DNA from: Leucocoprinus leucothites
Taxonomy: Eukaryota; Basidiomycota; Agaricomycetes; Agaricales; Agaricaceae
Direction: 5' to 3'
NCBI GenBank assembly: GCA_013368445.1
Contig: JAACJO010000008.1
Span: forward strand, 744,001 to 808,000
DNA: 64,000 bases
The translations under genes were made by a program, and so were the position numbers. Under the pieces are notes generated by a model that was given only the letters and a program-made list of their open reading frames with translations, was not told where the DNA came from and searched no databases. Positions 1-11,210 of this stretch are shown one piece after another. How positions within the stretch are numbered: position 1 is the first letter of the stretch; each line of letters opens with the position of its first letter.

Positions 1-128
1 CGGCAAAGTAAAAGATTTTTTCTCGCGCGTGCTCAATCATCTTTATACGGCGAAATGCCGAAACTCCGCCCGCTGCTTCCCTGATTATTAATGACTCTCG
101 ATCACCTCACTGTACTCCGCTCTTCACC

Positions 129-936
129 ATGGTGAGTAGTCTTATCAAAGGGGGTGCTTTAATCTGATTATTTCAGTCGAACGTCCTTCGTCCTTACCTC
201 GCAGCAGTGCGGTCCACTCTAACTGCAGCTTTGACCCTCGAGGACTTCTCATCTCAGGTGTGCTTGGTTGTCGACCATATGTCCTCATCGGTACTCATTG
301 TTCACCAGGTTGTGGAACGCCACAACAAGCCAGAAGTAGAGACAAGGTGTGTTTGAGCTTTATGTGTCCTGAGACTCGCTCATCTGCAGTCAGGGCATCA
401 AAGGAAGTGCTACTGAACCCTCTTGTTATCTCGCGAAATGAGAACGAGCGCGTTTTGATCGAGCCTGCCGTCAATTCGATAAGACTTAGTATCAAGATAA
501 AGCAGGCGGATGAGATTGAGCGCATTCTATGCCACAAGTTTACCAGGTTTCTGATGCAACGTGCAGAGAACTTCATCGTTCTACGTCGAAAACCAGTTCC
601 CGTGCGTTACTACCCTACCTAGTCTGATATCCAATCTGACGCTGAGTCTAGGGCTACGACATCTCATTCCTAATTACAAATACTCACACAGAGACCATGC
701 TCAAGCATAAGATTGTTGATTTCATCATCCAGTACGCCTTTTTCTCGCACTCAATAATTTGAGCGCTCAATAACAGAAAAAAAAGGTTCATGGAGGAGGT
801 GGATAAAGAGATAAGCGAGATGAAACTCAGTCTAAACGCCCGGGCGCGTATCGTTGCTGAGTCTTACTTGACTGCGGTAAGCCTATGCTGTGACCCATCG
901 CTGATATGTACTTATTCCTAGCAGATCAACGCATAG
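129..936 (+). CDS. ARPC4: Arp2/3 complex subunit 4 (ARPC4, p20)
   Basis: Core subunit of the actin-nucleating Arp2/3 complex, acting at cortical actin patches and in endocytosis. Spliced exons (129-131, 177-257, 309-346, 394-601, 652-731, 786-876, then to the stop at 934-936) give about 168 residues, the family length. Diagnostic stretches are [14 protein letters not shown], the [14 protein letters not shown] helix, [23 protein letters not shown] and [13 protein letters not shown]. The first coding exon is only the ATG; all introns are GT-AG and keep the frame. The last acceptor can be placed at 921 or 924, changing one residue. The neighbouring GNAT gene converges on it with about 115 bp between the stops. 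Identity is near certain; only the last exon edge is open. Confidence 0.95.
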
Positions 937-1052
937 ACTTCTGCCGGGCAATATACCACTTCTTATCATATGTGTTCATACCAACTGTACTTCAACCATG
1001 AATTCCACACCATATCCTTCACTACAGGCTTTAGAGCCTATGTTAGGACTAT

Positions 1053-1667
1053 TCATAAATTCCAACGAGCGCGAATCCTGGTCTCCAAGCCTGCCTTAAT
1101 CCGATCCCGCCATTCTGATTCCACTAGGGCATAACCCTTCACGTCCTCGTATTCTCCCGTCCTCAAACTTCGCCAAGCTTCTTTCCTCTCAGCTTCCAAC
1201 CGGATTCCTGTTTTCTCCAACCACCCCTGCATTGGAATATTATCCACAGCAGTCTCGAATGTCGCTCTGTGTAGTTTCCTCTCCTCGAATAACCACTTCA
1301 TCACATTATACAAGATCTCCGTCCCATGACCCCCTCCATGCTTTCCTGGTGCAACCAGAATACCAACTTCACATGAATTTTGTTCAGAGTCGATCTTAAA
1401 TATCCCGCTGATACCGATCAGCTCGCCTCGAGTACCATCCTTGTTCAGAGTGAACGCGTAAAAGTCTACTATTGTAGGGTCTTCGGCACGCTTCTCTCGG
1501 CGGACCCGAATCTCGTCTGAGGTTGCTTTATCGGGGAGGACGCGTAAGTGCTTAAGAGTCTCTGGATGAGTCCTATGGATAGCAACGATGTCATCGAGGG
1601 CGGGGTCTGGTGGAGTCAGTCGTATACGACCCGAAAAGGAGTCGATCATGATTTGATGTTGAGGCAT
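1053..1667 (-). CDS. GNAT-family N-acetyltransferase (RimJ/RimL type)
   Basis: Single-exon gene of 204 residues. The middle of the protein has the GNAT fold pattern: a beta strand with GELIGISGIF, an EVGILVAPGKHGGGHGTEIL stretch matching motif A (acetyl-CoA pyrophosphate loop, here G-K-H-G-G-G-H-G), then LHRATFETAVDNIPMQGWLEKTG, which resembles the RimJ/RimL C-terminal half where N-x-x-M/S begins the last helix. The ATG at 1667 is the first in frame. Substrate cannot be told from sequence; in fungi such proteins acetylate small molecules or protein N-termini. It lies 165 bp downstream (in transcription order, upstream) of the Rad5-like stop, on the same strand. Confidence 0.8.
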   Translation of the reverse strand: MPQHQIMIDSFSGRIRLTPPDPALDDIVAIHRTHPETLKHLRVLPDKATSDEIRVRREKRAEDPTIVDFYAFTLNKDGTRGELIGISGIFKIDSEQNSCEVGILVAPGKHGGGHGTEILYNVMKWLFEERKLHRATFETAVDNIPMQGWLEKTGIRLEAERKEAWRSLRTGEYEDVKGYALVESEWRDRIKAGLETRIRARWNL

Positions 1668-1832
1668 GATGACGAGGTGGGGGGTTCAGTGGGGGTGGAT
1701 TCTAACGAGCTATGTATTAAGGGACAGGATGAATACAAGTAAAAATTTATAGGACTCTGAGTTCTCTAGCAAGTCGAGTCATTTCAGCGTCTGTACAGAA
1801 CCCGGAGAATTATCATGATAAAGCGATCATTA

Positions 1833-4800
1833 TCATTCTTCCCCGTTTTGATCGCCATATGCATTTTGTCTGCGAACACCGAAGAGTTCGACGAGATCTA
1901 CAGAAGAGTTTGTTCCAATAAGTCGTCCGTTTCAGGCAATACAGGGGGATGATCGCTGACCTTGAATCCTTGACTCGCGTTGCTCACGCTGGGTTTCGCG
2001 CCTCTTGATGCCCGAGAAAGCCTGAGGTTGCTTAAATTGAATTGATCAGTCACCTGAAAGGGATTGTACAGACCTGTTGCACAAGCTTCTTTTTGCGTTC
2101 TTGGATCTCCAAAACCTTTGACTCGACAGTATCCTCGGCAATCAGCTGGTAGACATGGACTGGCTTCTTTTGACCAATCCTATTCACCCTGTCAATGGCT
2201 TGGGATTCAATACCTTCCTGCCACCAGCTACTCATCTGTTAGCACCGTGGTACTCATGTGTGGAAGTTCAGGGACTCACGGATCCATTCTGAAGTATTCT
2301 TCAGTTAGTCAATTTTCACTTACTGACATCATTGACTCACAGATAGACGTTGTTTGCCACTTGATTATGATATTAGGGGCTGTCTGAGATATCACTGCCT
2401 TGACTCACCTGTAAGATTAAGGCCAAGAGCACCCTATAATTTTGTTGAGCACATACTCATGCAAGTACTCATGCAAACTCACGGCTTTCAGCGAAATCAG
2501 CATAACACGAGGATTCACTTTCCCAGAATATTCGTCGTGCGTGTCGGCATTGCTATCGTCATTGTAGTCGAACTCATCGACATTGAGCTTAGCCTTTCCC
2601 TTGCCATGGTCCCGGGTGGACTTCGAGTTGACACAAGAACCGTTCGATTCCTTTACGGGGACAGAGAACCGTGCAATGGCCTCTTGGCGCCTTTTGGCAG
2701 ACATCTGTCCATCGAAGCGAACGTACGCAATACTACAAAAGAGGATTAGACTAGGAACAAGGTGGAACCACTGCCATCCGTACCCAGCTTCATCCAGAGC
2801 TTCTCCAATCTTGAAAATGTATGACATCAATGGCGATGAAGAGCATCAACATGGTGACCTGATTACCTTGTCTAAAAACGAAGTGAATTGGGAGAACACG
2901 AGAGATTTCTCGGACCCGGGCGTCAGCTGTAAAAGATGAACAAGCTGGTCGATCTTAGCCGATGAACTAGCGCGGAAGCCAGTTGCTTCTTCCGGGCTGT
3001 TGTCACGGACTGGTTTCTGTGTAAGCTCAGTAGGTGGCGGCGGCTCTAACAGATCATTCATCGAGATTGGACGTCGATCCTAGATCAGGGAGGGCGATTA
3101 TGTAGACGAGGAGTAAGGACTTCAAGGAGAGAAACATACCATCGGACATTTAGGATCCCTTAAAGTGACTTCCGTTATGCTAATAGAACGTGAGACGTGC
3201 TTGGGATGTTTGAGTCACGGGAACTCACCAAGCAAGACAGAATTTATGCGCGCAATATGTGATTCTCGGGTTGTTCAAGAGCTCGAAGCAAATGGGACAT
3301 TCCTCGCAATCCTCAATGGCCTGCGCCAAAAGATCTTGGAGGCGAAGCTTCTTTTCGGGAGTGAGAGGGACTATTGGGCCTTGCGTCTGGTCATCCTTGC
3401 TGTCTGCATTGCGTAGCTCTTCAAGGTAGTTTGAGGGTAGTAGACCCGGATGCAAGGCCAGTTGGCGCATACGAGTAAGCATGCCCAAGACGTTGGATTG
3501 TGCCTGTACCGTTGTGAGCATCTGTTTAGGAGGTGATTAAGCACATCCTTACGAAGCTCGCGGTTGCCTGATTGTTCATGTAATTCTCAAAGCGTTGTCT
3601 AGATAGTTGTTCTACTTGATCATAGATTTGCTGATCGCCACTGTTAGCTGACAAAGTCCGGCTTTTGTGAAAGCAGCACATACTCTAGCTTCATCACAGA
3701 GAGTGACGGGAACTTTAATCATTTCGACCTTGTGGAAGGGAGCAAATGAGAAATTGGTGAAATATTAGGATCTAAAATTCCCGACGTACAGGAGGAAGAG
3801 GGATCAGAGGGTTTCCTTGACTATCCTGCATCTCTTTCGTTCTTCGAATACATATTTGATTCATAAGCGCCTGGCATGATTGAAAAAACTAAGTAATATG
3901 CTATGAGTGCATTGATCGCCACATACACCCAACAGCTCTGCTCCTGATGGCAGGGCATCTTTAAGAGGCCTAAGGATAAGTCTCTTGAAGAATTCTTCGT
4001 TGTCTAAGGGTCGACAGATTTGTAAGAATGTCAACAGTGAGCCGAGATCCTATGGAAAGTGTGAATATTGGGGGACAGTAGCCTGGTGCTTTCTCACCCG
4101 AGGAGAGTTGATCTAAACCAACAAAACGTGAGCTTGAGAGGGTTTAATGAGATACAAAAGCTTACAATCGGGGTTCCACTCAGAACCCAGCGTCTCTCCG
4201 CTTTTAGAGCACAAACTGACTTGGCCATTTTGGTTTTTGGATTACGAATGTTGTGGCCTTCATCTAGAACAATGCGCTAAAACTCTGATAAGCAATAATC
4301 GGTTTTCAGCTACGATTGGCTACCTTCCAGTTCACGTTGAACAGCGCTTGTTCCGTCTTGCGTTTCTTCTTGTTCGCTCCTTCAATGTCAAGGCTACCGA
4401 ACTCACTCGTGATAGTTTGATAAGTGGTAATGACTATATCGTAGCCCTGTAGGTCTTGGGCACTGGAATTTCTGTTGCTTCCGTAGTAAACGCAGGTGGA
4501 CAACGCTCCGGGGTTGCAATGGTCTTCAATTTGCTTTTCCCAGTTCGAGAGAATAGAAAGGGGAGAAACTGGACGCATAATGAGTTGATTCCAAGAAGCA
4601 AGTCACTCATGCCTTACCTATGAGCGTTGTTTTGGAAATACCGGGACCCTGATCGCCCTGGGTAGCGAGAATGAGAGAGAGCATAGTCAAAGTCTTTCCC
4701 TGAGGAAAATCAAATGTGAATATGCTTCAGCAGATCGAGCTTAAGAAACCCACCAAGCCCTAAAATGGAAATGAGCCCCCCGCATTTAGTCCAGCAAACA

Positions 4801-6844
4801 TAATATTCCACTCACCATTGCATCAGCGCATAAGGCACCACGGCCTAGCACAGGTGGCTGGGTTTGCGGAGTCTTCGTGACCACTTTTTATTTTTATTTT
4901 TATTTGGGGGAGGGGCGTGATATGAGAAAGGCTGAAGCTTCGGGATGCGAAAAAACTCACAGTTAAAGTAATAAGGCTGCTGAGGAATTCCAGTATCATA
5001 GTGTCAGTTGCGTTTTTCATGACAAAAAAAATAAGGTTTACCTTGCCATTGACTGTTCTGTATTGCCAGAACTGGACAGGGTTATCACTTTCTTTCATAG
5101 GTAGAACTGGATGTTCTCGCTCAATACACCACTGGAGCGCTTGGGACTGGATTAACGTATATCAGAAATCAGAAATGACAATAGAGTTCAATTGCGTACT
5201 TGATGCCTCAAGAGATCGACTTTCAGGTTCCCCTTTTGTATGCCTGGTGGATCAGGGTGCAACGGGAGACTTAAAACATCTCCGACAGAGTAAAGAGTGT
5301 CCAGAAGGGAACCACGTCGGCCTTCATCATCAACCTTTTCTAACCCATCGATCATTTGCTTAAGTTCCGCTGCCTTGCGAAGGGCTTCTTGTTGTTTTAG
5401 GACAGCCTCTTGCTGTTTTTGCATGGCTTTCTGCTGTGCAGCCGAGATGCTAGGCGTCTGTCTTTTAGCTGAGCCCCCAGTGGAGTAAGTGGGAGCAGGG
5501 ACGCTGTAGGATGAGCTACCACTTAGAGTAGCACCGTATCTTGGCCTCACTGCATCTGCTCGTGAGTTAATAGTAGAGGTCGAGGCTGCTGTTCCACCGT
5601 TCCGAGAAGAAAAACCACGTTGGCCTGGAGTGGCCCAAACCGGTTGGGGCTCAAGGACATTATGCTTGTCCGCGGCACCATATATCTTCAGCGTCCTTCC
5701 ACCAGCGTCAGAAGTAAAATCGGTGCAAAAGGGTGGTAGACTCACAATGACAAAGTATACCCACCGGACCGACCAACTGCTCACTCGTTTTAAAAAAATC
5801 TCAAAGGCCAACATTTGAGGACATACGATTGCCATCATTGATTACTCCTTCAACGGTAACGGCACCTCTATCAAGAAGAGGAGCAAGCTTCAACGCGACG
5901 TTTCGCGGAACATGCCCCACCTGAACTTGACCAATGTTTTTGACTTGAATAGCATTTCTGCTCCCCGTTTAAATAATACGAAACACTAAGATAAAACAGA
6001 CTCACGGATCAAAGGGATTGCGAGGTTCTCTTACTAAAGAGACTTCTTCTCCAGGCCCAACAAGTCCTTTCCCCAGCTATGATAAGTTAAGAATGAATGA
6101 CGCGCCTAGCTTACGTACCGGTGTAATAGCGAATACCAACGACGCTCGTAAGAAGCGTACAGTAGAGTTCATCAATAGTTTCATTGTCTTCTGGTTCATC
6201 GTCAATAACCTCTATAGGCTGGGAAGCACCTCCTGGCTGTTGGGTGAAAGTTACTCGGGAGGTTGAGACGGTGGGCAATTCTTCTGTTGCCTTCCTCTTT
6301 TGAGAGGCTGGTGGTGTGGCCACTTTTCTCAGCTTTGCCGAATCCGGGACGTCGGCGGGATCAATACGCTGGAGCTGGACCGCAAGTCGAACCTTGGTTT
6401 GATCACCGGCACTTGGGGCGGGTCAACATAGTCCGGACGAGGCAAACACGCTACCAACCTCAACTCTGCAAACCCAGTAATTTGATCCAGATTAACGGCG
6501 GCCAATCTTCGAAGAATGTCTAGTGTCACACAGCCCCTGAAAAAAGGTTAACTTCAAGTTTGAGTGTAAACGTGAAAAGACGGACCAATGACGCCACTCG
6601 ACGTTCTCACCGTATTGATTAGAGATTGCTTGGCCATAACGTAGTGTTCCCATTGGCATTACAGTCCCCTTTTCTTTTGTAAAGGAAATGCATTCAAAGA
6701 TAAAGACCACGCGACTTACTTTGCAAGGCGGTAGCCCATGACATTTCGCTCTTATACTCCTGCTATACTGAAGGAAGGGTTAGCTAGAGCTTTTAGACAC
6801 GTCAAAAGAGCTTATTTTACCCCGAGGGCATGTTGAGAAGACAT
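1833..6844 (-). CDS. Rad5/Rad8/HLTF-type SNF2 translocase and E3 ligase with PARP-type zinc finger
   Basis: Multi-exon gene of roughly 1,000 residues. In order: a PARP-type finger (6770-6500; AKCHGLPPC ... WRHWGC, C-x5-C-x27-H-x2-C); a HIRAN domain (about 6170-5850; CTLLTSVVGIRYYTG and REPRNPFDPNAI); a Q-rich linker; SNF2 helicase motifs (GRGALCADAMGLGKT split by introns near 4840-4700, DEGHNIRN near 4260, VLSGTPI); an inserted C3HC4 RING (CPICFELL ... CAHKFC ... CPM, 3330-3080); and the C-terminal helicase half (SLVFSQFTSFLD, YVRFDGQMS, GALGLNLT, DRVNRIGQ). The end reads AFSGIKRRE ... IQDLVELFG, normal for Rad5/Rad16. Family role: error-free damage tolerance, PCNA polyubiquitination and fork remodelling in the nucleus. 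ATG 6844 opens an exon of 8 codons. Domain order is certain; some exon edges are not. Confidence 0.9.
4885..4904. repeat. Short (TTTTTA)n tract inside an intron of the Rad5-like gene
   Basis: About three units of TTTTTA on the plus strand, read as A-rich sequence in the transcript. It lies in the intron just before the exon coding PPVLGRGALCADAM, so it is not translated. Confidence 0.7.
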
Positions 6845-7020
6845 TGTGACCGAATTACCGCGTGTGTGTGAGAGAAGGGGCACGGTGGCGGCAATGCAGG
6901 AGAGCTAAAGTGGTATTACTAAAAAAAGCGATGAACAAACAAACCACAACGCGTCGCGTCGCGAACCTCATTAAGCGTCTGGACTCTGACCATCACGACC
7001 ACTATCAGCAAATTTTCACC
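6845..7020. promoter_or_regulatory. Shared divergent promoter of the Rad5-like gene and NSE4
   Basis: Only 176 bp separate the two start codons, which point away from each other, so both promoters must lie here or overlap the other gene's leader. I see no clear TATA box; the right half is rich in CGTCGCGTCGCG, a GC-rich dyad-like run near 6950-6962 that could bind a cell-cycle or damage factor. That last point is inference. Confidence 0.6.
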
Positions 7021-8361
7021 ATGCCCGACGTCGACATGGAAGGTACGCTGCTTTTGAATCAGATAAGGCTCTGCTTATGAACCTCAGTAGAACTCGCTTT
7101 CGACCCGGATCAGGACCTCGAAGAAAAGCGCACCCTCCGCCAAGACTATCGGAAGCTTGCTAGCAAAATCGAAGGTCTAGGGTAATAAGCCAGGATTGAC
7201 GTGTTTCCCACTCATCCCATTTGCTAGGCTATCAAGGAAATCCTGCCAGCCTAGGTATCGAAGAGTTACGCGAACAACTGGATGCGGCGGACAAGCTATT
7301 TCAGAAAGGTGACAATTCTCCGAATTTCCCTTGAGATCCCTCAGATTTTGAACCATCCATCTTTTCAGTGATGGGGCCCTCTGAGGCAACGTTAGATTCA
7401 CATTTTCTACTAATGGCTTCAAATATGGGGGCACAAAAAGCTCGAGCCATGAAGTCTGGTACAGGCACTTTCGATGTGGACGAGTTCATTATCAAGCTTC
7501 GCAATTTCATGAACGGAGGACTTAAATCGGATGCTGTCCCTGCTGAAGATGATGAAGATGAGTCCGAATATAACGTGGAGACCTCAAAGCTGGATTGGGA
7601 TCGTGTTGGAAGGCTCGCGCTGGCTAAAAGCAGACGGGCTCCTGCCCTCACCTTCATGTCCGTCCATTTCCAGTCTCTTCGGATGCGGGGCACTCAAATA
7701 TCTTTGTAGGCTTGGGCCCCTCTCCATCGAGCAAAAGGTCAGGGCTGCTAATAAACGAACAAGACAATCAAAGGAAGACTTCAAGGAGGACAAACCAGCA
7801 AATCTTCAAAACGAAGATATCGAGAAATCAGCCAATGAAACTACTAAGAATGTCCTTGTGGTAAGGCACATATCAGGCTTAATTTTGAGTCTAGTTTCAA
7901 TGATCAACCTGTTCAAAGCTTCACAACATCCTTGAGCACCATGGTAAAACAAACTTCTTCCGCTTTGTTATTAATCCCCACGATTTTGCCCAATCTGTGG
8001 AGAACATCTTCCATCTATCCTTCCTCATTCGAGACGGAAAAGTTGCTTGGGAGGTCGAAGATTCTGAGCCTGTCATCTGTGAGTCATAACTGGCGACAGC
8101 ATCCATTGTGCTGAGATGCTCCTAGACTGCTGTGATCCACCCACCGATGAAGACTTCGCTGGCGGTCTGACAAAGCAACAGCTGATCATCGAGTTCGACG
8201 AGGAGTTATGGGAGGTATGTACTACTTCCAGCATCAATGTTTGCCCTCCCTGATCATGTACCGTTTAGGATGCTATCAAGACGTTCAATATTACGAAGTC
8301 AATGATTCCCCAGCGACCGAAGGAACAGGGCCCGACAGGTAACAAAAAATGGTACGGTTGA
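7021..8361 (+). CDS. NSE4: Smc5/6 complex kleisin subunit Nse4
   Basis: Kleisin of the Smc5-Smc6 complex, which bridges the Smc heads in DNA repair and replication-fork restart. The N-terminus (RTLRQDYRKLASKIEG) is the helix that contacts the Smc6 neck; the middle carries GTGTFDVDEFIIKL and WDRVGRLAL; the C-terminal winged-helix part has the Nse4/EID signature NFFRFVINPHDFAQSVEN and HLSFLIRDGKVAWEV, near 7950-8040. The first exon codes only MPDVDME plus one base, spliced at 7042 (GTACGC). Stop 8359-8361 follows GPTGNKKWYG. It is divergent from the Rad5-like gene, another DNA-damage factor. Identity is firm; the N-terminal exons between 7180 and 7370 are less exactly placed. Confidence 0.92.
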
Positions 8362-11210
8362 AAGTCATGGCCTCGAGACACCTTTCCCATATTCGAATTC
8401 TTTCACAATTTCGTGGAACTCTTTTCCTCGCCAAGATTGCGCCCTGTATCCAACCTTTTATTGTTTTTCTACCTCCCATATTTGGTATTCGTATCAGGTA
8501 CCCCTGCGCATGGCCTTCACACATAGGCATATCACAGTCAACTCTAACAACCCCCGTTAGGCCTTGATTACACACCACTTTCTGGGTTTTGACTGGGAAT
8601 GATAGGTGACTGTCGGCCGTGTTCCTCTCTCATTTTATGCAATGAAGAGTATGTTGCGCCTTCCCGACAGAAATATGCGATATCTCGGATAATATATGGC
8701 ATCATTCATTCACTCTACCTCCACTGGCATGCAATGTTGTCTTCCAGAGAGGACTTTGCGCGGACTACTTGACACTGTGGGATTGAGCTTTATTCCTGGC
8801 CCCTGAAGCCTGGGGTTTCCGTGTCTCCTCCACCCCTATATCGTGATAAATTTGACTTTGGTATAGTACAGGCAGACAGCAGAACGCCACATTCTTTCGT
8901 TCGAGCTCGAACCGAAGACTCACCGAAGCCCTACTTGGTATGTTGATCCTATAAACATATTCGTCTCTTGGCTTTTCTCGACAATTGCTCTCTTGCTCAC
9001 CGAGGATTGGTGCACGACCGCTTAGCTCATTGTTCGTCATGAACTGGTGTTCTAAATCTGGCTGGTTCCCCTCACTCCACCGAGCTTACTTTGCGAGACA
9101 TGTATCCCCAACGTAAAAAAATTACAGTCGAACTGACAAGAGTGAATTTCTCCCATTGCTATAGAATGTTCCACAATCAGTGAAAGATCGGCGGGGTGTC
9201 TCAATGATATCATTATATCATCTGTCCACTCAAAATCCGCCCGTCCACCATCGAACCCTTACGTTCACCCTGCGCATGCAAGCTCAGCGTTCAGCATTCA
9301 ATCCTCAGCGCTCAAATTTGATTCCTGTACTACATTGACACGGACACCACACGTTGAAGTTCAGCACTGCGCCAAACCGATCACAAGACCCAGGTCCCAT
9401 ACATTTGTTCCTTCTGTGGCCTCATGCCAAGCTCCTGGTGCATATCAACAGCCACACCATACCGTCCTTTACTCTTCTCTTCTTCGGTGAGCTAAGTATA
9501 TCATCGCCCCATCCGGGCTTTTCTCAAAGCCATTATAAATAGCAAATTCCATCTCGTACAGAATTACTGTGAACGTAACGGTGGCACATATGCCGCCGCT
9601 TCTCCACTTCTACTAAAGTCAAACTTGAAGCTTGAATCCATCTATCGGCTCGCACTCTGAATGGGCTCGCACTCGTCTCCTATTCTTGTCTTGTTCTAGA
9701 TGCAGCTAGACGCGGCATACTCTCCCCATTGTGAAGCACACGGGTGACGAATGCCAGACGGGGAAAGTCAAAAGGTTATCACGATTGTGGTATGCCACAC
9801 GGCTCTAACTCAAGGCAACGTAGCGGCACGATCGCATCGGATATGGCTTACTTCGTTAAAGAGCTCAGCGCCTTTTATTTGCAGTATTGTGGCTGAATAC
9901 TTTCAAATTTTGACAGGCTCACCTCACCTTACAGCTGCCAGCCGTTTGATAATGGGGTGAGTAGCCTAGGCAGCTAGGCTGCGGCGAGTGTCGTGGCCAA
10001 ACGGGGCTGCTGCTTTCATTCACGTATCTCTATTGCATGTACACACAGACCTTCTCCTTCCCCTTTTTCTAAATTCGTTCACCCTCATCTCTGATTTCAT
10101 TTTGCCACTCTAGTGACATGCCGTCAGTATTTACGCGAAATAAATTAGTTTGATTTCATAATGGCTGCCGACATTCATGAGCCAACAAGAGCTGCAGGAC
10201 AGTTTATGTGGACTAGACCCAAAATGCGATGCTAAGACAGGGCAGAGTGCCAGTGCAAGCGATGTCAGACGTAACGAAGGTACCGGAACGAAGAACATGG
10301 ACAAGTCAGTTTTTGGGTGCACAACCGGTAGCCTCGTGTTTACCCAGATCCACCACTGTCTCGCCCACGTCCCACGAGTCTTCGTTGTCAGAAATATAGG
10401 ACGGATGAGCGTGCCAGTCAGAATAGCGAAATGGCCTTGAGCTATTGCGTTGGTGCAACCGTCCAGCATTGCGAACGGCAGAGAAGGACCAGGAAAAAGG
10501 GATGATTTTGACGTAGATATGAACAATAAGATATACAAAAGACTAAGTTATCAGTAGATTTTGAGAGTTAAACAAGGGAACTGGTTTACAAGCATCCCAT
10601 GGAATATGATGAAACAAAGGACGGGTATAATTGAATATAGCCATTCCAGCAAGATTAGGAACAAAAATGGTAGGGTGGTGCTGGTATACCAGGCAGGGGG
10701 TAAGTGGATGGAAACGAGGTAAATACAAAGCTATAGCATAGTAAGATAACAATGGACGGACGAGAGCATATATGACAAAATTGGACAAGGAGATATGGGA
10801 ATGAGTAAAAATAAAAAAAGAGCGACTCTGGTTCAACAAATCCTACAGGTAGATGATGGCGTTGAGGGAATGTGGGGTCGCGATGGACAAAGAGGAAAGG
10901 ACAATGGGTAAGACTCGAAAGGATGAATGGAGAAGTGAGTGCTCGGAACGCGTGCCTATGAGTATTAGGAGCAAACGGGAGGTTGTCCGTGAGGTAATGA
11001 ATCCACAGGAGGCAAAATGGGAATAACTATCATACAACCAAAATCAACAAGAAACCCAGGTATGAGGGGAGCAAGCAATAAGGAGGCTTGAGGAATAAAT
11101 GAGTGCAGAATCAACAAATAGAAAGTGAAGTATCAGGCATACGCAAACCGGGGCACACACCCAGGCCGAAAGAAAGAACTTTTGGTGGACAATGACCAAG
11201 ACCATGGCGG
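8362..11210. other. Gene-poor 2.85 kb stretch
   Basis: Lies between the convergent NSE4 and homeodomain genes. I found no ORF with recognisable protein character; the open frames (for example the minus-strand 135-codon frame at 10131-10538) lack codon bias, known motifs and consistent splice signals. It must hold both 3' untranslated regions and could hold a non-coding transcript. Confidence 0.6.
9534..9540 (+). promoter_or_regulatory. Possible TATA box without an assigned gene
   Basis: TATAAAT in a pyrimidine-rich surrounding. No convincing coding region follows within 500 bp; short frames begin at 9591 and 9660 but end after 8-13 codons. A non-coding RNA promoter is possible, chance is as likely. 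Confidence 0.2.

Noticed and set aside
10131..11037. Chain of minus-strand frames after the homeodomain gene
   Set aside because: No motif, no shared splice phase; more likely 3' untranslated sequence.
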